Shown here: piece by piece, positions 1-8,514 of the stretch
Layout: every line of letters begins with the position of its first letter
Numbering within the stretch: the first letter of the stretch is position 1
DNA from: Alteromonas sp. KUL42
GTDB taxonomy: Bacteria; Pseudomonadota; Gammaproteobacteria; Enterobacterales; Alteromonadaceae
Assembly (NCBI RefSeq): GCF_006538325.1
Contig: NZ_BJKK01000028.1
Coordinates: forward strand, 1-35,927
Reading direction: 5' to 3'
Length of the DNA stretch: 35,927 nucleotides
The notes under the pieces: generated by a model
Seen by the model: only the letters and a program-made list of their open reading frames with translations
Database searches by the model: none
What the model was told of the DNA's origin: nothing
Position numbers and translations under genes: made by a program

Positions 1-601
1 ACTTGATTCATACATCCCAGAGCCAGAGCGCGCAATCGACAAGCCGTTCATTCTTCCAATCGAAGACGTATTCTCAATCTCAGGCCGTGGTACAGTAGTA
101 ACTGGTCGTGTTGAGCAAGGTATCGTTAAAGTAGGTGAAGAAGTAGAAATCGTTGGTATCAAAGATACAACTAAGACGACTTGTACTGGTGTAGAAATGT
201 TCCGTAAGCTTCTAGACGAAGGTCGTGCTGGTGAGAACGTTGGTGTACTACTACGTGGTACTAAGCGTGATGACGTAGAGCGTGGTCAAGTACTAGCGAA
301 GCCTGGTTCAATCACTCCACACACAAACTTCGAAGCAGAAGTTTACGTACTATCTAAAGATGAAGGTGGCCGTCATACTCCATTCTTCAAAGGCTACCGT
401 CCACAGTTCTACTTCCGTACAACTGACGTAACTGGTGCTGTTGAGCTTCCAGAAGGCGTAGAAATGGTAATGCCTGGTGACAACCTTAAATTCAAAGTTG
501 AGCTAATTGCTCCGATTGCGATGGAAGAAGGTCTTCGTTTCGCAATCCGTGAAGGTGGTCGTACAGTAGGTGCTGGTGTTGTATCTAAGATCCTAGACTA
601 A
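1..601 (+). CDS. tuf: Elongation factor Tu (EF-Tu), 3' part
   Basis: This is the C-terminal half of translation elongation factor Tu, the GTPase that carries aminoacyl-tRNA to the ribosome. The gene starts before the window and the reading frame begins at base 2. About 199 of the usual ~394 residues are visible. They cover beta-barrel domains 2 and 3, starting at a stretch with GRGTVVTGRVE and passing through the domain-3 stretch GYRPQFYFRTTDVTG to the typical ending VVSKILD. The GTPase domain is outside the window. Codon use is strongly biased (many gta, ggt, cgt, cta), as expected of a highly expressed gene. A rho-independent terminator follows directly. The next gene is on the opposite strand, which would fit the last gene of an rpsL-rpsG-fusA-tufA operon, but that is inference. 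Identity is certain. Confidence 0.98.
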   Translation, partial: LDSYIPEPERAIDKPFILPIEDVFSISGRGTVVTGRVEQGIVKVGEEVEIVGIKDTTKTTCTGVEMFRKLLDEGRAGENVGVLLRGTKRDDVERGQVLAKPGSITPHTNFEAEVYVLSKDEGGRHTPFFKGYRPQFYFRTTDVTGAVELPEGVEMVMPGDNLKFKVELIAPIAMEEGLRFAIREGGRTVGAGVVSKILD

Positions 602-626
602 TCTAGACTTAGCAACACAAGTATCC

Positions 627-657
627 AAAAAAGCGCACTTAGGTGCGCGTTTTTTTA
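627..657 (+). terminator. Rho-independent terminator of tuf
   Basis: A 6-bp GC-rich stem GCGCAC (633-638) / GTGCGC (643-648) with a TTAG loop is followed by seven T (650-656) and preceded by a run of A. It lies about 30 bases after the tuf stop codon. Confidence 0.9.
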
Positions 658-854
658 TGCCTGTGGTTTGGTTCGTGAGTGTTGTGCCCTCTGAAACACG
701 CCGTAAAGCCATCCATGGCGTCATCAATCAGCATCCTTGCTGCTGAGAGTTTTGGATGGGGCTCCACTCCCTTTGCATTCTCCATAACAAAAAGATTTGG
801 GGAGATGAGGAATGCGCGGTAAACCCATATGTGCTTTTGGCACAACACAAAGCA

Positions 855-1607
855 TTAATTCAGTAACAAGTCGAGTTTGTCTCGGTTGCGTCTAGATAGC
901 ACTACGCTTTCTCCGGTTCGCAATACCACGTTGTAATCGCCTTTGTCTGTTGGGTTTAGTTCACGAATAGCGTTGTGTCTAACTATTGTCGAACGGTGGA
1001 TCCGTAAAAACATGTTTGGATCTAACTGAGTTTCTAGGGATGTTAAGGTTTCTCTATGCAGTATTACACTACCGTCATCAAGGTGTAACTCGGCATAATT
1101 GCCCGCACCGCTGATATACAAAATATTAGCCACGTCGATTAGTCTAATTCGGCCAGGGTCACGCACAACCAGCCGGGCCTTATAGTGTTCTGACTGTAAT
1201 GTCGCTTGACGTATTACTTCTTTTATTTGCGACAAGCCTAAGGCGCTGTTTGACGCGAGTCGGTCGTAAATTTTATCTAACATCTTTTTGAAACGGTCAT
1301 CATCAAATGGCTTTAATATGTAATCAACAGCATTAAGTTCAAAGGCTTCTATCGCATGTTGATTAAACGCGGTGACAAATACAAGTAAGCAATGTGGTGG
1401 TAATAACTGAGCAACCTCTAATCCGTTTTTCTGTGGCATCTCAATGTCAAGAAATACAATATCGGGTTGCATTGCCGTTGCAAGAGAAATGGTCTCTTCA
1501 CCGGTTGATGCTTCCCATACTTCGATAATTTCGTCACGCTCATTGAGTAACATTTTAATTGTCTCTCTAGCCAATCTTTCGTCATCAGCTATTAATACTT
1601 TAATCAT
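855..1607 (-). CDS. LytTR-family response regulator (LytR/AlgR type)
   Basis: This is the cytoplasmic DNA-binding response regulator of a two-component pair. Residues 1-115 form a receiver domain with the acidic pair D8/D9, the phospho-acceptor D54 in the stretch FLDIEMP, T79, and K99 in ILKPF. Residues ~143-250 form a LytTR DNA-binding domain (stretches ILYISGAGNYAELHLDDG and FLRIHRSTIVRHNAI). The start codon ATG at 1607 overlaps the end of the upstream kinase gene by 8 bases, so the two are translationally coupled. Length (250 aa) is normal for the family. LytTR regulators usually bind pairs of direct repeats. The likely targets nearby are the kinase promoter or the TonB-dependent receptor across the divergent region, which is inference. 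The pair is intact on this side, but the kinase reading frame is interrupted. Confidence 0.93.
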   Translation of the reverse strand: MIKVLIADDERLARETIKMLLNERDEIIEVWEASTGEETISLATAMQPDIVFLDIEMPQKNGLEVAQLLPPHCLLVFVTAFNQHAIEAFELNAVDYILKPFDDDRFKKMLDKIYDRLASNSALGLSQIKEVIRQATLQSEHYKARLVVRDPGRIRLIDVANILYISGAGNYAELHLDDGSVILHRETLTSLETQLDPNMFLRIHRSTIVRHNAIRELNPTDKGDYNVVLRTGESVVLSRRNRDKLDLLLN

Positions 1608-2403
1608 CCATTTCTCCCGCAGGTATCGCTAAATGGGTTTCAAAAATTCCGTTATCGGATTGACGCAATTCAAAGTGAAAATAGTTGAACATACGGGACA
1701 ATCGCTCCCGAGTATTAGTGACACCAATGCCATGCCCTTCATGCGTATTTACTGGGTTAAACGCATTTCTTAAATTAACATGTAACATGCCGTCGATGAC
1801 TTTTACTGTTAATTGCAGCGGATTTCTTTTTGAAGCGGACTGAGCGCCGTGGTGTACTGCATTTTCAACAAGTGGGTGCAATATCATTGTGGGAATTTGT
1901 AAACTCATACATGCTTCATCCACATCAATTGAAATGGCAAGTTTGTCTTCAAAGCGCATTTTTTGAATTTTAAGGTAGCTTTCAATAAAGTGAATTTCAT
2001 CTTTCACCTTTACACAGTCATTGCTTTTATTTTCTAGAATAGTTCGAAGCATCACGCTCAAGGATGAAAGGGCTACAACAGCTTCATTTTCATTTTTCAA
2101 TCTTACTAAGCTAGCAATGGTATTTAACGCATTGAAAAGAAAGTGTGGGTTGAGTTGGGTCCGTAAGGTTTTCAACTGCTCTTGAATGAGTTGAACTTGC
2201 AACTGTCTAACTTCGATACGATCTTCTATCTGTCTCATGTACAAGCGTGTACCAAAAGCCAGGCTGAGCGTTGCACAGTAAATAAAAAGATCCATGTGCA
2301 AACTACCAGTTAGAACTTTAACCAGTGCCGTCATATTGCCATCTAGTGTCCTATTTACTAAAACACCGCGCATAAAGGTAGATGTGACAGCGTAGCTCAG
2401 CAA
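1600..2403 (-). CDS. LytS/AlgZ-type sensor histidine kinase, catalytic part (5' part displaced by frameshift)
   Basis: This is the kinase core of a membrane histidine kinase of the His_kinase/LytS (PF06580) type. From a possible TTG start at 2403 one sees a last membrane segment (~38-55), a coiled linker, the phospho-accepting H87 in LNPHFLFNALN, the N-box N181 in HPLVENAVHHG and a C-terminal G-box (GHGIGVTNTRERL, ~224-236). The frame stays open upstream to 2466 and encodes a further hydrophobic helix (residues like LIFHALACILLLL) in front of the TTG. The natural start is therefore almost certainly far upstream, in the 2450-2689 fragment, which reads in another frame. Deleting one A from the A7 run at 2460-2466 joins both parts into a 362-residue protein. 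Without the correction, expression would rely on a weak TTG with no clear Shine-Dalgarno. The protein would phosphorylate the LytTR regulator encoded downstream. Confidence 0.85.
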   Translation of the reverse strand: MLSYAVTSTFMRGVLVNRTLDGNMTALVKVLTGSLHMDLFIYCATLSLAFGTRLYMRQIEDRIEVRQLQVQLIQEQLKTLRTQLNPHFLFNALNTIASLVRLKNENEAVVALSSLSVMLRTILENKSNDCVKVKDEIHFIESYLKIQKMRFEDKLAISIDVDEACMSLQIPTMILHPLVENAVHHGAQSASKRNPLQLTVKVIDGMLHVNLRNAFNPVNTHEGHGIGVTNTRERLSRMFNYFHFELRQSDNGIFETHLAIPAGEMDD

Positions 2404-2449
2404 AAGTAAAATGCAGGCTAGAGCATGAAAAATCAGCTGTTCTATGGGA

Positions 2450-2689
2450 CTAAAGCGCGTTTTTTTCTATAAAAGATGTAATGGCAAAAATGGCTGCAGA
2501 AACCCATATCCAGTTTAAAAACCAAGGGCTAAGTAGCACCCAGGTACGAGACCAATTTGTACTATGCTCTGTATGCAGTAACGCCGAATACTGAATATGT
2601 GTGGTAATACTCAGCGCAGCCAGCCAAGTAAATGTTGCTATAAGCCAGAAATACTTGTTTGGAAGGTGTATCTTGATGTCCTCAACCAC
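2450..2689 (-). pseudogene. N-terminal membrane fragment of the LytS/AlgZ-type kinase, cut by a +1 frameshift
   Basis: A 79-codon frame with GTG start (2689) and an AGGAA ribosome site upstream encodes two hydrophobic segments (about residues 13-31 and 50-72), then FIEKNAL and a stop. The next 50 bases in the neighbouring frame continue with KTRFSPIEQL and a third hydrophobic helix leading into the kinase. The break falls in seven consecutive A (2460-2466 as T on the plus strand). Removing one A gives ...SFIEKTRFSPIEQL..., a smooth junction with no stop. The piece is best read as the first two transmembrane helices of the kinase gene, not as a separate small gene. A sequencing or assembly error in the homopolymer is as likely as a true mutation. 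Confidence 0.8.
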
Positions 2690-3077
2690 GCAACTTATTT
2701 CCTAGTTCAGTTTTCCTAAAACAGTACGTTAACGTTTTCGTACCGCTAAAATTTAGTTCAAATGGTATACAATGAGACCATTTTGACTATTGAATAGTCA
2801 ATAAGGAAAGCATGTTGAAATGTAACGATTTAATCACAATTTGATGTTATTTTTGATGAATGTGTCGTTATCTTCTATTTTGCTTCTTATCAAAAGGGTT
2901 TTGCTTTGTGCTTGGTCACACTGTTTTGTACTTTCGTCACTGTGTGCCCTCTGTTTGCGTAATAGCGCTAGAGTAAAGTCTTTAATCTCCCTAATTTAGC
3001 TCCCAATAGCGCCTGCTATTACCAACACATAAAAATGAAATGTTACGACATAAGTAACGTTTCCCAGGGAGACAACA
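2690..3077. promoter_or_regulatory. Divergent promoter region with several palindromes
   Basis: This 388-base region lies between the kinase gene (left) and the TonB-dependent receptor (right) and holds no gene. Visible structures are GTACG...CGTAC at 2724-2743 enclosing ACGTTAACGT (2726-2735); ATGGT (2762-2766) / ACCAT (2777-2781); a perfect 19-base palindrome at 2783-2801; and AATAGC-GCCT-GCTATT at 3005-3020. The receptor has a good ribosome site, AGGGAGA at 3066-3072. I could not place -10/-35 elements with confidence. Confidence 0.6.
2783..2801. promoter_or_regulatory. Perfect 19-bp palindrome, probable operator
   Basis: TTGACTATT-G-AATAGTCAA is a perfect 9-1-9 inverted repeat, about 280 bases upstream of the TonB-dependent receptor and about 95 bases upstream of the kinase fragment. 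There is no T run after it, so it does not look like a terminator. A dimeric repressor site is the natural reading. The binding protein is unknown. Confidence 0.5.
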
Positions 3078-5999
3078 ATGTATATAAAAACAAAACTGGC
3101 AAGCGCGGTAAAAGCGTCATTGCTTTTAAGTGCAGCTTGCACAACACTTGCGACAGTGCAAGTTTCAGCGCAAGAAAACCAAAACGACGAAGCAGCTATC
3201 GAGAAAATCGCCGTAACTGGTTCGCGTATAAAATCAGCCGAACTTGCTTCGGCTTCACCTTTACAAATTATTGACGCCGGTGATATTCAAGCTTCAGGTG
3301 TGGCCAATATTCAAGACCTTCTTCTTGAAAACCCAGCTTTTGGTACACCAGCGATAAGTCGTACAAACTCAAACTTTCAAACTGCCAGTGCTGGTGTATC
3401 CACTATTGACCTTCGTGATTTGGGCACAGCAAGAACCCTTGTTCTGGTAAATGGCCGACGTTATGTATCAGGTGTTCCAGGCAGCTCTGCTGTCGACTTA
3501 AACACCATTCCTACACAGTTTATTGAGCGCGTTGAAATCCTTACCGGTGGTGCTTCTGCTGTATACGGCTCTGACGCGGTAGCTGGTGTAGTAAATATCG
3601 TGATGAAAGATGAATTTGACGGCCTTGAATTTCAGTCTCAGTACGGTGAATCAAAAGAAGGTGATGCGCAAGAGCGACAGTTCTCTTTAACAACTGGCAG
3701 CCAGTCGTCGGATGGTCGCAGCAGCATTATGGCTCACCTTTCTTATACTGACCAAGGTGCAGTGTTCTCGCGGGACCGTGCACGTTCAGCGGTGGATCAG
3801 CTCTCAGGAATTTACTTTGAAGACTTAGAAGCAGGTGTTGACCCAGATAGTATTTTTGAAGCTTCTAGCCCATTCTTCTCCTCGTTTCCACCACAAGGTC
3901 GATTTGATGCAGGTGACATACGGTATACATTTGATCAAAATGGCAACTTACAAGAGGGATTTTCCACAAACGGTAATGGCACGATAGGTCCAGATGGTTT
4001 TAACCGTTCGAATTACAGAACCATTGCAATCCCAACAGAACGCTACATGATGGCACTGAATGGAAAATATGAACTCAATGACAATCATCGCATGTTTTTT
4101 GAGGGGACTTATTCAAACTCTTCAACTACATCTGAGCTTGAGCCGTTCCCGTTTTCTTCAGACGATATTTATGCAGATGGCTTCGTCCCAGTAGAGTTTT
4201 TAGTAGACGGCCAAATGGTAGCAAACCCATTTATACCTGAAGATATTCTCAACTCTGCTGTGGATGAAAATGGCGATGGAGCTCGGGACATATTTTTTGC
4301 TAAACGCCTTCAAGATATAGGTAACCGAGGAAACACCGCTGAACGTGATACATTCAGAATATTAGTTGGCATGGATGGTGAGCTGTTTGACGGCTGGTAT
4401 TACGATGCGTTCTATGCCTACGGGCAAACAAAAGAAGCACAGGTCTCACGGGGTTTAGTTAACGTACAGAACTTCCGTTATGCGCTTGAGTCTATCACTG
4501 ATGTGAATGACCTAGACGGCGATGGTATTACTGATGAGGCGGTGTGTTTAGATGATACGGCACGTAGTTTTGGTTGTGTCCCTATCGATATTTACGGCTT
4601 TAATTCAATATCGCCTGAGGCTGCTGCTTATGTCACTGCACCTGCATTGTTATCAACAGAAGTAACACAAGAAATTATTGGTGCTAACTTAGCGGGTGAA
4701 TTATTTGATTTGCCAGCAGGTCCATTAGGTGTTGCATTTGGTTTCGAATACCGCGAAGAGTTCTCGCGTAGTGAATTCGATGCGTTACAACAAGCTGGGT
4801 TAAATGGTGGCAATGCTATTCCTGCAACTCAAGGGGAGTTTGACGTAACCGAATTTTATGTTGAAACCAACGTTCCCGTATTTGAAGGCTTCAACGTAAA
4901 AGCGGCAATCAGGGCGTCTGACTACTCGACAGTTGGAAATACCACTAGTTGGAACGTGGGTTTTGATTATGCGGTCAACGATCAGCTTCGCTTCCGTGTT
5001 ATTCAAGCTCAATCAACCCGTGCTCCGAATATTGATGAACTATTCCAGCCGGACAGTCAGACTTTTCCACCAGGTATAATTGACCCCTGTGTTGCCAACA
5101 CCAGTGCACGCTGTTTGGCTGATCCAGGGGTTGCAGCGAATGTTGCTGCTAATGGAGAGTTTACGCTTACCCAATCGGATATCCAAGGTATTAGCGGTTT
5201 TAACCGAGGAAATCCAAATGTAACAGAGGAAGTGGGTAAATCGACTACTGTTGGAGTGGTGTATACCCCTCAAAATATTTCAGTGCTTGAAGACTTCAGC
5301 TTTACACTCGATTACTTTGATATTGAAATCGAGGACGCCATCGTATCAACACCGCGTCAGTTTATATTAGACCAGTGTTATGGCGGAGGTGATGAGTCGT
5401 TCTGTGACTTTGTAACACGTCGCCCTACAGATGTGGGTAACAATAGTGCAGGCTCGCTTGAGTTTATCGATAGTGCTGTGTCTAACAGTGGTGGTGAGAT
5501 ATTAGAAGGCGTTGACTTAACCGCAACGTACGGGGCTGATTTACTAGGTGGTCATATTAATGCCCGTTTGGCCTATACCTATTTGATTGATGGTGAGACC
5601 GTGCCATTACCGGGTGCTGACGCAGATCCCTTTGTTGGTGAAATTGGTACGTCAGAGCACAAAGCCTTCTTTAACTTAGGCTACCGCTACGATGACTTCA
5701 ATATTGTCACACGCTTGACTTACATTGGTTCTGCCGACTTCGATGATCAATTTTTAGCAGGCTTTGGTCTTGATGCTGGCGCCGTGGGCATTAGCTCAGT
5801 CACCTATGTAGACCTTCAAGCCAGCTATCAGTTGACAGATATTGTTGAGGTATACGGCGGTGTGGACAACCTCTTTGATAAAGAGCCACCACGCATCTTA
5901 ACTGGTGTAACTGGTAGTGATACTGGTACCGAAACGAATGCAGGAACTTATGATCCAATTGGCCAAGAGTTCTATGTGGGTGTAAGAGCTAGATTCTAA
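3078..5999 (+). CDS. TonB-dependent outer-membrane receptor
   Basis: This is a 973-residue outer-membrane active transporter that takes up a ligand using energy passed on by TonB. A signal peptide (~1-31, ending VSAQ) is followed by a TonB-box-like stretch IEKIAVTGSRI (41-51), a plug domain (~52-180, with TARTLVLVNGRRYV and RVEILTGGASAVYGSDAVAGVVNI-type motifs) and a long beta-barrel ending in the aromatic FYVGVRARF. It belongs to the large marine/Caulobacter-like receptor group whose substrates are usually unknown (sugars, peptides or metal complexes). No siderophore-specific mark or Fur box was seen upstream, so iron is not the obvious substrate. The LytTR two-component pair lies divergently next to it, with shared palindromic control DNA between. 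The start is set by AGGGAGA six bases before ATG. A terminator follows. Confidence 0.95.
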   Translation: MYIKTKLASAVKASLLLSAACTTLATVQVSAQENQNDEAAIEKIAVTGSRIKSAELASASPLQIIDAGDIQASGVANIQDLLLENPAFGTPAISRTNSNFQTASAGVSTIDLRDLGTARTLVLVNGRRYVSGVPGSSAVDLNTIPTQFIERVEILTGGASAVYGSDAVAGVVNIVMKDEFDGLEFQSQYGESKEGDAQERQFSLTTGSQSSDGRSSIMAHLSYTDQGAVFSRDRARSAVDQLSGIYFEDLEAGVDPDSIFEASSPFFSSFPPQGRFDAGDIRYTFDQNGNLQEGFSTNGNGTIGPDGFNRSNYRTIAIPTERYMMALNGKYELNDNHRMFFEGTYSNSSTTSELEPFPFSSDDIYADGFVPVEFLVDGQMVANPFIPEDILNSAVDENGDGARDIFFAKRLQDIGNRGNTAERDTFRILVGMDGELFDGWYYDAFYAYGQTKEAQVSRGLVNVQNFRYALESITDVNDLDGDGITDEAVCLDDTARSFGCVPIDIYGFNSISPEAAAYVTAPALLSTEVTQEIIGANLAGELFDLPAGPLGVAFGFEYREEFSRSEFDALQQAGLNGGNAIPATQGEFDVTEFYVETNVPVFEGFNVKAAIRASDYSTVGNTTSWNVGFDYAVNDQLRFRVIQAQSTRAPNIDELFQPDSQTFPPGIIDPCVANTSARCLADPGVAANVAANGEFTLTQSDIQGISGFNRGNPNVTEEVGKSTTVGVVYTPQNISVLEDFSFTLDYFDIEIEDAIVSTPRQFILDQCYGGGDESFCDFVTRRPTDVGNNSAGSLEFIDSAVSNSGGEILEGVDLTATYGADLLGGHINARLAYTYLIDGETVPLPGADADPFVGEIGTSEHKAFFNLGYRYDDFNIVTRLTYIGSADFDDQFLAGFGLDAGAVGISSVTYVDLQASYQLTDIVEVYGGVDNLFDKEPPRILTGVTGSDTGTETNAGTYDPIGQEFYVGVRARF

Positions 6000-6028
6000 T
6001 TGCTCACGTTTTAAAATACGTCAAAGCA

Positions 6029-6060
6029 TGCCTCAGCGTTATATCGCTGGGGCATTTTTA
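6029..6060 (+). terminator. Rho-independent terminator of the TonB-dependent receptor
   Basis: A 10-bp stem, TGCCTCAGCG (6029-6038) / CGCTGGGGCA (6045-6054) with one G-T pair and a 6-base loop, is followed by TTTTT (6055-6059). Confidence 0.85.
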
Positions 6061-6198
6061 TTTATAAATTCCATACTTGTTCACATACAGAAAGTCACCA
6101 TAAAAAAGCTAAAACTGTATTAATGCGCCTTTGTCACACAATACTTACCGTTAATCACAGTGCGCTTTTAAAGTGGATGCTAATACTTGAATATGTAC

Positions 6199-6288
6199 TG
6201 GTCAGGGTTAAACCTGACCAATACATTGTAAACGTGTATTGCAAACTGGACTTTTGGGGCTATCAGGGAACTGTTAGCCTCTTTTTTT
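6199..6288 (+). ncRNA. Candidate small RNA: hairpin followed by an unassigned plus-strand terminator
   Basis: A perfect 8-bp stem TGGTCAGG (6199-6206) / CCTGACCA (6213-6220) is followed 38 bases later by a second hairpin, GGCTA-t-CAG-GGAA-CTG-t-TAGCC (6258-6279), and then a T run (6282-6288). The second hairpin has terminator polarity on the plus strand, but the receptor upstream already has its own terminator at 6029-6060. The only gene to the right runs on the other strand. A ~90-nt transcript is one explanation; a back-up receptor terminator is another. No convincing promoter was identified. Confidence 0.3.
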
Positions 6289-7174
6289 ATAACTGCTCGA
6301 CGAGATAACCCTTTTCTTCTAAGAGTGCCAGTACATTGCTTTGGCCAACAAGGTGGCCTGTTCCAACCAATACAAACTCTTTGTCATCATCTCCAAACAT
6401 GGATTCTATTTTTGGTACCCAGTTTTGATTTCTCTTAATGAACACCTCGTCAAATGAAGCAGGAGATTCTCGTTTGAAGGTATCAATAATTAATTCGTTA
6501 AGCTTAGTGGTATCACCAACACGCCAAGCCTTGATGGTGCTTTGTAGCATCTCTTTCAACTCTGGAAGCGTTGCTAATGTCTCAGCAATAAATCGGTCTT
6601 CTTCGCCTTCACCCATTTGCGCTAGCATATTAACTTGAAACTCGAGAGACTCTAAGAACTCACGAGGCTTACCGTCGCGTTTAGCAAGTTGCGTAAAATA
6701 AGCATCAACCCCTTCACCTGCTAGCTGATTGCGTTGTGCTTCCATCGTTACCAACATAGTGGCGATTAGGCCTGGTTTGAACCCCGCTATTTGGTCGGCG
6801 GACGATCCAAATGCCCCTAAATATTGATTAAGTGCCGAGTAGGTTTCACTTGATAATTCGTCTTTAAGCGTCTTTCCATTGCCATAAGTCATAGCGGCCA
6901 GCATTTTTTGCTGAGCGGCTAAATCAGTGGGTTCAGGCAAGTCAGCTTCAAGTACAATAGTGTCGCTATTTTGGTAAACATCAGTAAATACATTCGGTAG
7001 GGGAAACTCTGAAATGGGAAGAATATGAACTGTTCCGCCGATATACACAGCATCTCCAGCCTTTGATACTTTCCACACAGATGTGGAATGAGAATGGTTA
7101 GTTTCTGCCCATGCAGATGCGGCTAAGCCAATTGCAAATATTGAAATAAGCTTAAGTGTCAATGTGCGTCTCAT
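6287..7174 (-). CDS. TraB/GumN family protein
   Basis: This is a 295-residue exported protein of the TraB/GumN (Tiki-like, PF01963) family, whose members resemble metal-dependent proteases of the EreA/ChaN fold. Function in bacteria is mostly unproven. A signal peptide (~1-23, ending ASAWA) precedes the N-terminal family motif IGGTVHILP (about residues 45-53), a helical middle part, and the C-terminal motif FVLVGTGHLVG, whose histidine together with the first motif is thought to form the metal or active site. The full family core is present. It stands alone between the receptor and a divergent esterase, with no operon partner. The gene ends within the plus-strand terminator-like sequence at 6258-6288. 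Family assignment is firm; substrate is unknown. Confidence 0.9.
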   Translation of the reverse strand: MRRTLTLKLISIFAIGLAASAWAETNHSHSTSVWKVSKAGDAVYIGGTVHILPISEFPLPNVFTDVYQNSDTIVLEADLPEPTDLAAQQKMLAAMTYGNGKTLKDELSSETYSALNQYLGAFGSSADQIAGFKPGLIATMLVTMEAQRNQLAGEGVDAYFTQLAKRDGKPREFLESLEFQVNMLAQMGEGEEDRFIAETLATLPELKEMLQSTIKAWRVGDTTKLNELIIDTFKRESPASFDEVFIKRNQNWVPKIESMFGDDDKEFVLVGTGHLVGQSNVLALLEEKGYLVEQL

Positions 7175-7485
7175 TCTAAATGTCCTTATTGATTATATTA
7201 GCGTTTATTCAGCGCATTAGCGCCCTATTTGTTCATTCCAATTTGGCTAAGGCTAATGACAGAGTTCTCTCACATAGATAACAGCGTTCAGATTCATTGA
7301 TTCAGCATAACAGAGCTTGTAGTGGGTTCTACTGAACCTTGTAACTGATTTGATCACTAGTCAATCACATAGACGCTCGCCACCGAGACTGCCTGCAAGT
7401 CTGTGCGTAAAATTTACCAATATCCTTATGCCAAAAAGCGCTATGATTCACCCTGCTACCTATCGTAAAAGGCGAATAATACACT
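7175..7485. promoter_or_regulatory. Divergent intergenic region between TraB-family gene and esterase
   Basis: These 311 bases contain no coding frame I trust. They must carry both promoters. TATGAT at 7442-7447 is a fair -10 for the esterase, but no -35 fits at 16-18 bases. A weak inverted repeat TGATT...AATCA lies around 7348-7370. Nothing else stands out. Confidence 0.4.
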
Positions 7486-8451
7486 ATGTCCACTGATCCT
7501 TCCTCACCTCGGCAAACCATAAGCGATGCGTTGAAGCATTTCGGGGAAACATTTCCATCTCTTACTGTACAAGAAGTCAAATCCTCATGGCCTAAAGATA
7601 TTGGTGAGTGGCTTGAAAGCATACAAAAGCGCAATGCTCAGCATAAAAAGCGAGTAAAACAAATGCGCAAGCAGTTCAGTATAACCATGGAGTTAATGAG
7701 AGTAGAAGGCGTATCTGTACGAAAACTTACCCCTCCAGTATTGAGTGATAGGTTTAAAGACCATGTCTATCTGGATATTCACGGTGGTGCCTTTGTGTAC
7801 TATGGCGGTCTTTCAAGTATTGATGAAGGCATCTTAATTGCCGCAAGACTGGGTATTGTGGTTTACAGTATTGACTATCGCATGCCACCTGCATTTCCTG
7901 CGCCCTTTGGGCTTCGCGATATTGAGGCGGTCTATCGCGCTTTCTTGTCTCAAGAAAATAGTAAAAATATTTTCATTGGCGGCACGTCTGCTGGCGGTGG
8001 TTTAACCATAGCGCTTATTCAGTCCTTGATACGCCAGAACCTTCAACTACCTCAAGCGGCTTATATTGGAAGCCCTTGGGCAGATTTGACCAATACAGGG
8101 GACAGTCGCCAAACCAATGAGGGATTTGATCGGATCTTAGTGACTTACCATGGTGAATTGCGGGCTGCGGCTGCGCTTTATGCGGGTACTATTCCGTTAC
8201 CCGACCCACAAATATCGCCTATTTATGGAAGTTTTGGGGGCTTTCCACCTTGTTTTATCGTGTCGGGTACGCGCGATTTGCTCTTAAGCGATGCCATTCG
8301 AGTCAATCGAAGCATTCGAGACAACCAAGGTACAACGCATCTGGAAATAGTAGAAGGCTTATCACACGCAGAATATCTTATTGCCTACAATACCCCTGAA
8401 TCGCTAGTGGTATATGATGGGGTGTCTGCATTTTTTCAACGCCATAGTTAA
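7486..8451 (+). CDS. Alpha/beta-hydrolase, HSL-family (family IV) esterase
   Basis: This is a 321-residue cytoplasmic serine hydrolase of the alpha/beta-hydrolase fold-3 (hormone-sensitive-lipase) family, expected to cleave short-chain esters. The oxyanion-hole motif is HGGAF (H99-F103), a slight variant of HGGG. The nucleophile elbow is GTSAGG with S168, the acid is D264 in SGTRDLLLSDA, and the base is H294 in LSHAEY, so the catalytic triad is complete. Residues 1-75 form a family-typical helical cap. No signal peptide is seen. The ribosome site is weak (AAGG about 14 bases before ATG). The gene is monocistronic and divergent from the TraB-family gene. Natural substrate is not predictable. 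Confidence 0.92.
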   Translation: MSTDPSSPRQTISDALKHFGETFPSLTVQEVKSSWPKDIGEWLESIQKRNAQHKKRVKQMRKQFSITMELMRVEGVSVRKLTPPVLSDRFKDHVYLDIHGGAFVYYGGLSSIDEGILIAARLGIVVYSIDYRMPPAFPAPFGLRDIEAVYRAFLSQENSKNIFIGGTSAGGGLTIALIQSLIRQNLQLPQAAYIGSPWADLTNTGDSRQTNEGFDRILVTYHGELRAAAALYAGTIPLPDPQISPIYGSFGGFPPCFIVSGTRDLLLSDAIRVNRSIRDNQGTTHLEIVEGLSHAEYLIAYNTPESLVVYDGVSAFFQRHS

Positions 8452-8514
8452 CGGTGACTACACGATCCGTAATTCCCTTTAGTTTCAAACCTCATTTTTA
8501 AATTATTAATTGCA

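Noticed and set aside
639..848. Minus-strand 69-codon frame after tuf
   Set aside because: Its last codons run into the tuf terminator, it lacks a ribosome site and recognisable domain, and composition is not protein-like. It may be part of an intergenic repeat, which I could not check.
2460..2469. Programmed -1 frameshift site A-AAA-AAC in the kinase gene
   Set aside because: The heptamer is in the right phase, but a -1 shift leads to a stop within a few codons. The kinase needs the +1 frame.
3005..3020. AATAGC-GCCT-GCTATT hairpin as a terminator
   Set aside because: No T run follows and it lies just before the receptor's ribosome site. At most a small leader structure.
6123..6308. Plus-strand 61-codon frame between the receptor and the TraB-family gene
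   Set aside because: It runs across the hairpins at 6199-6279 and the T run and overlaps the TraB-family gene end. No ribosome site or family resemblance.
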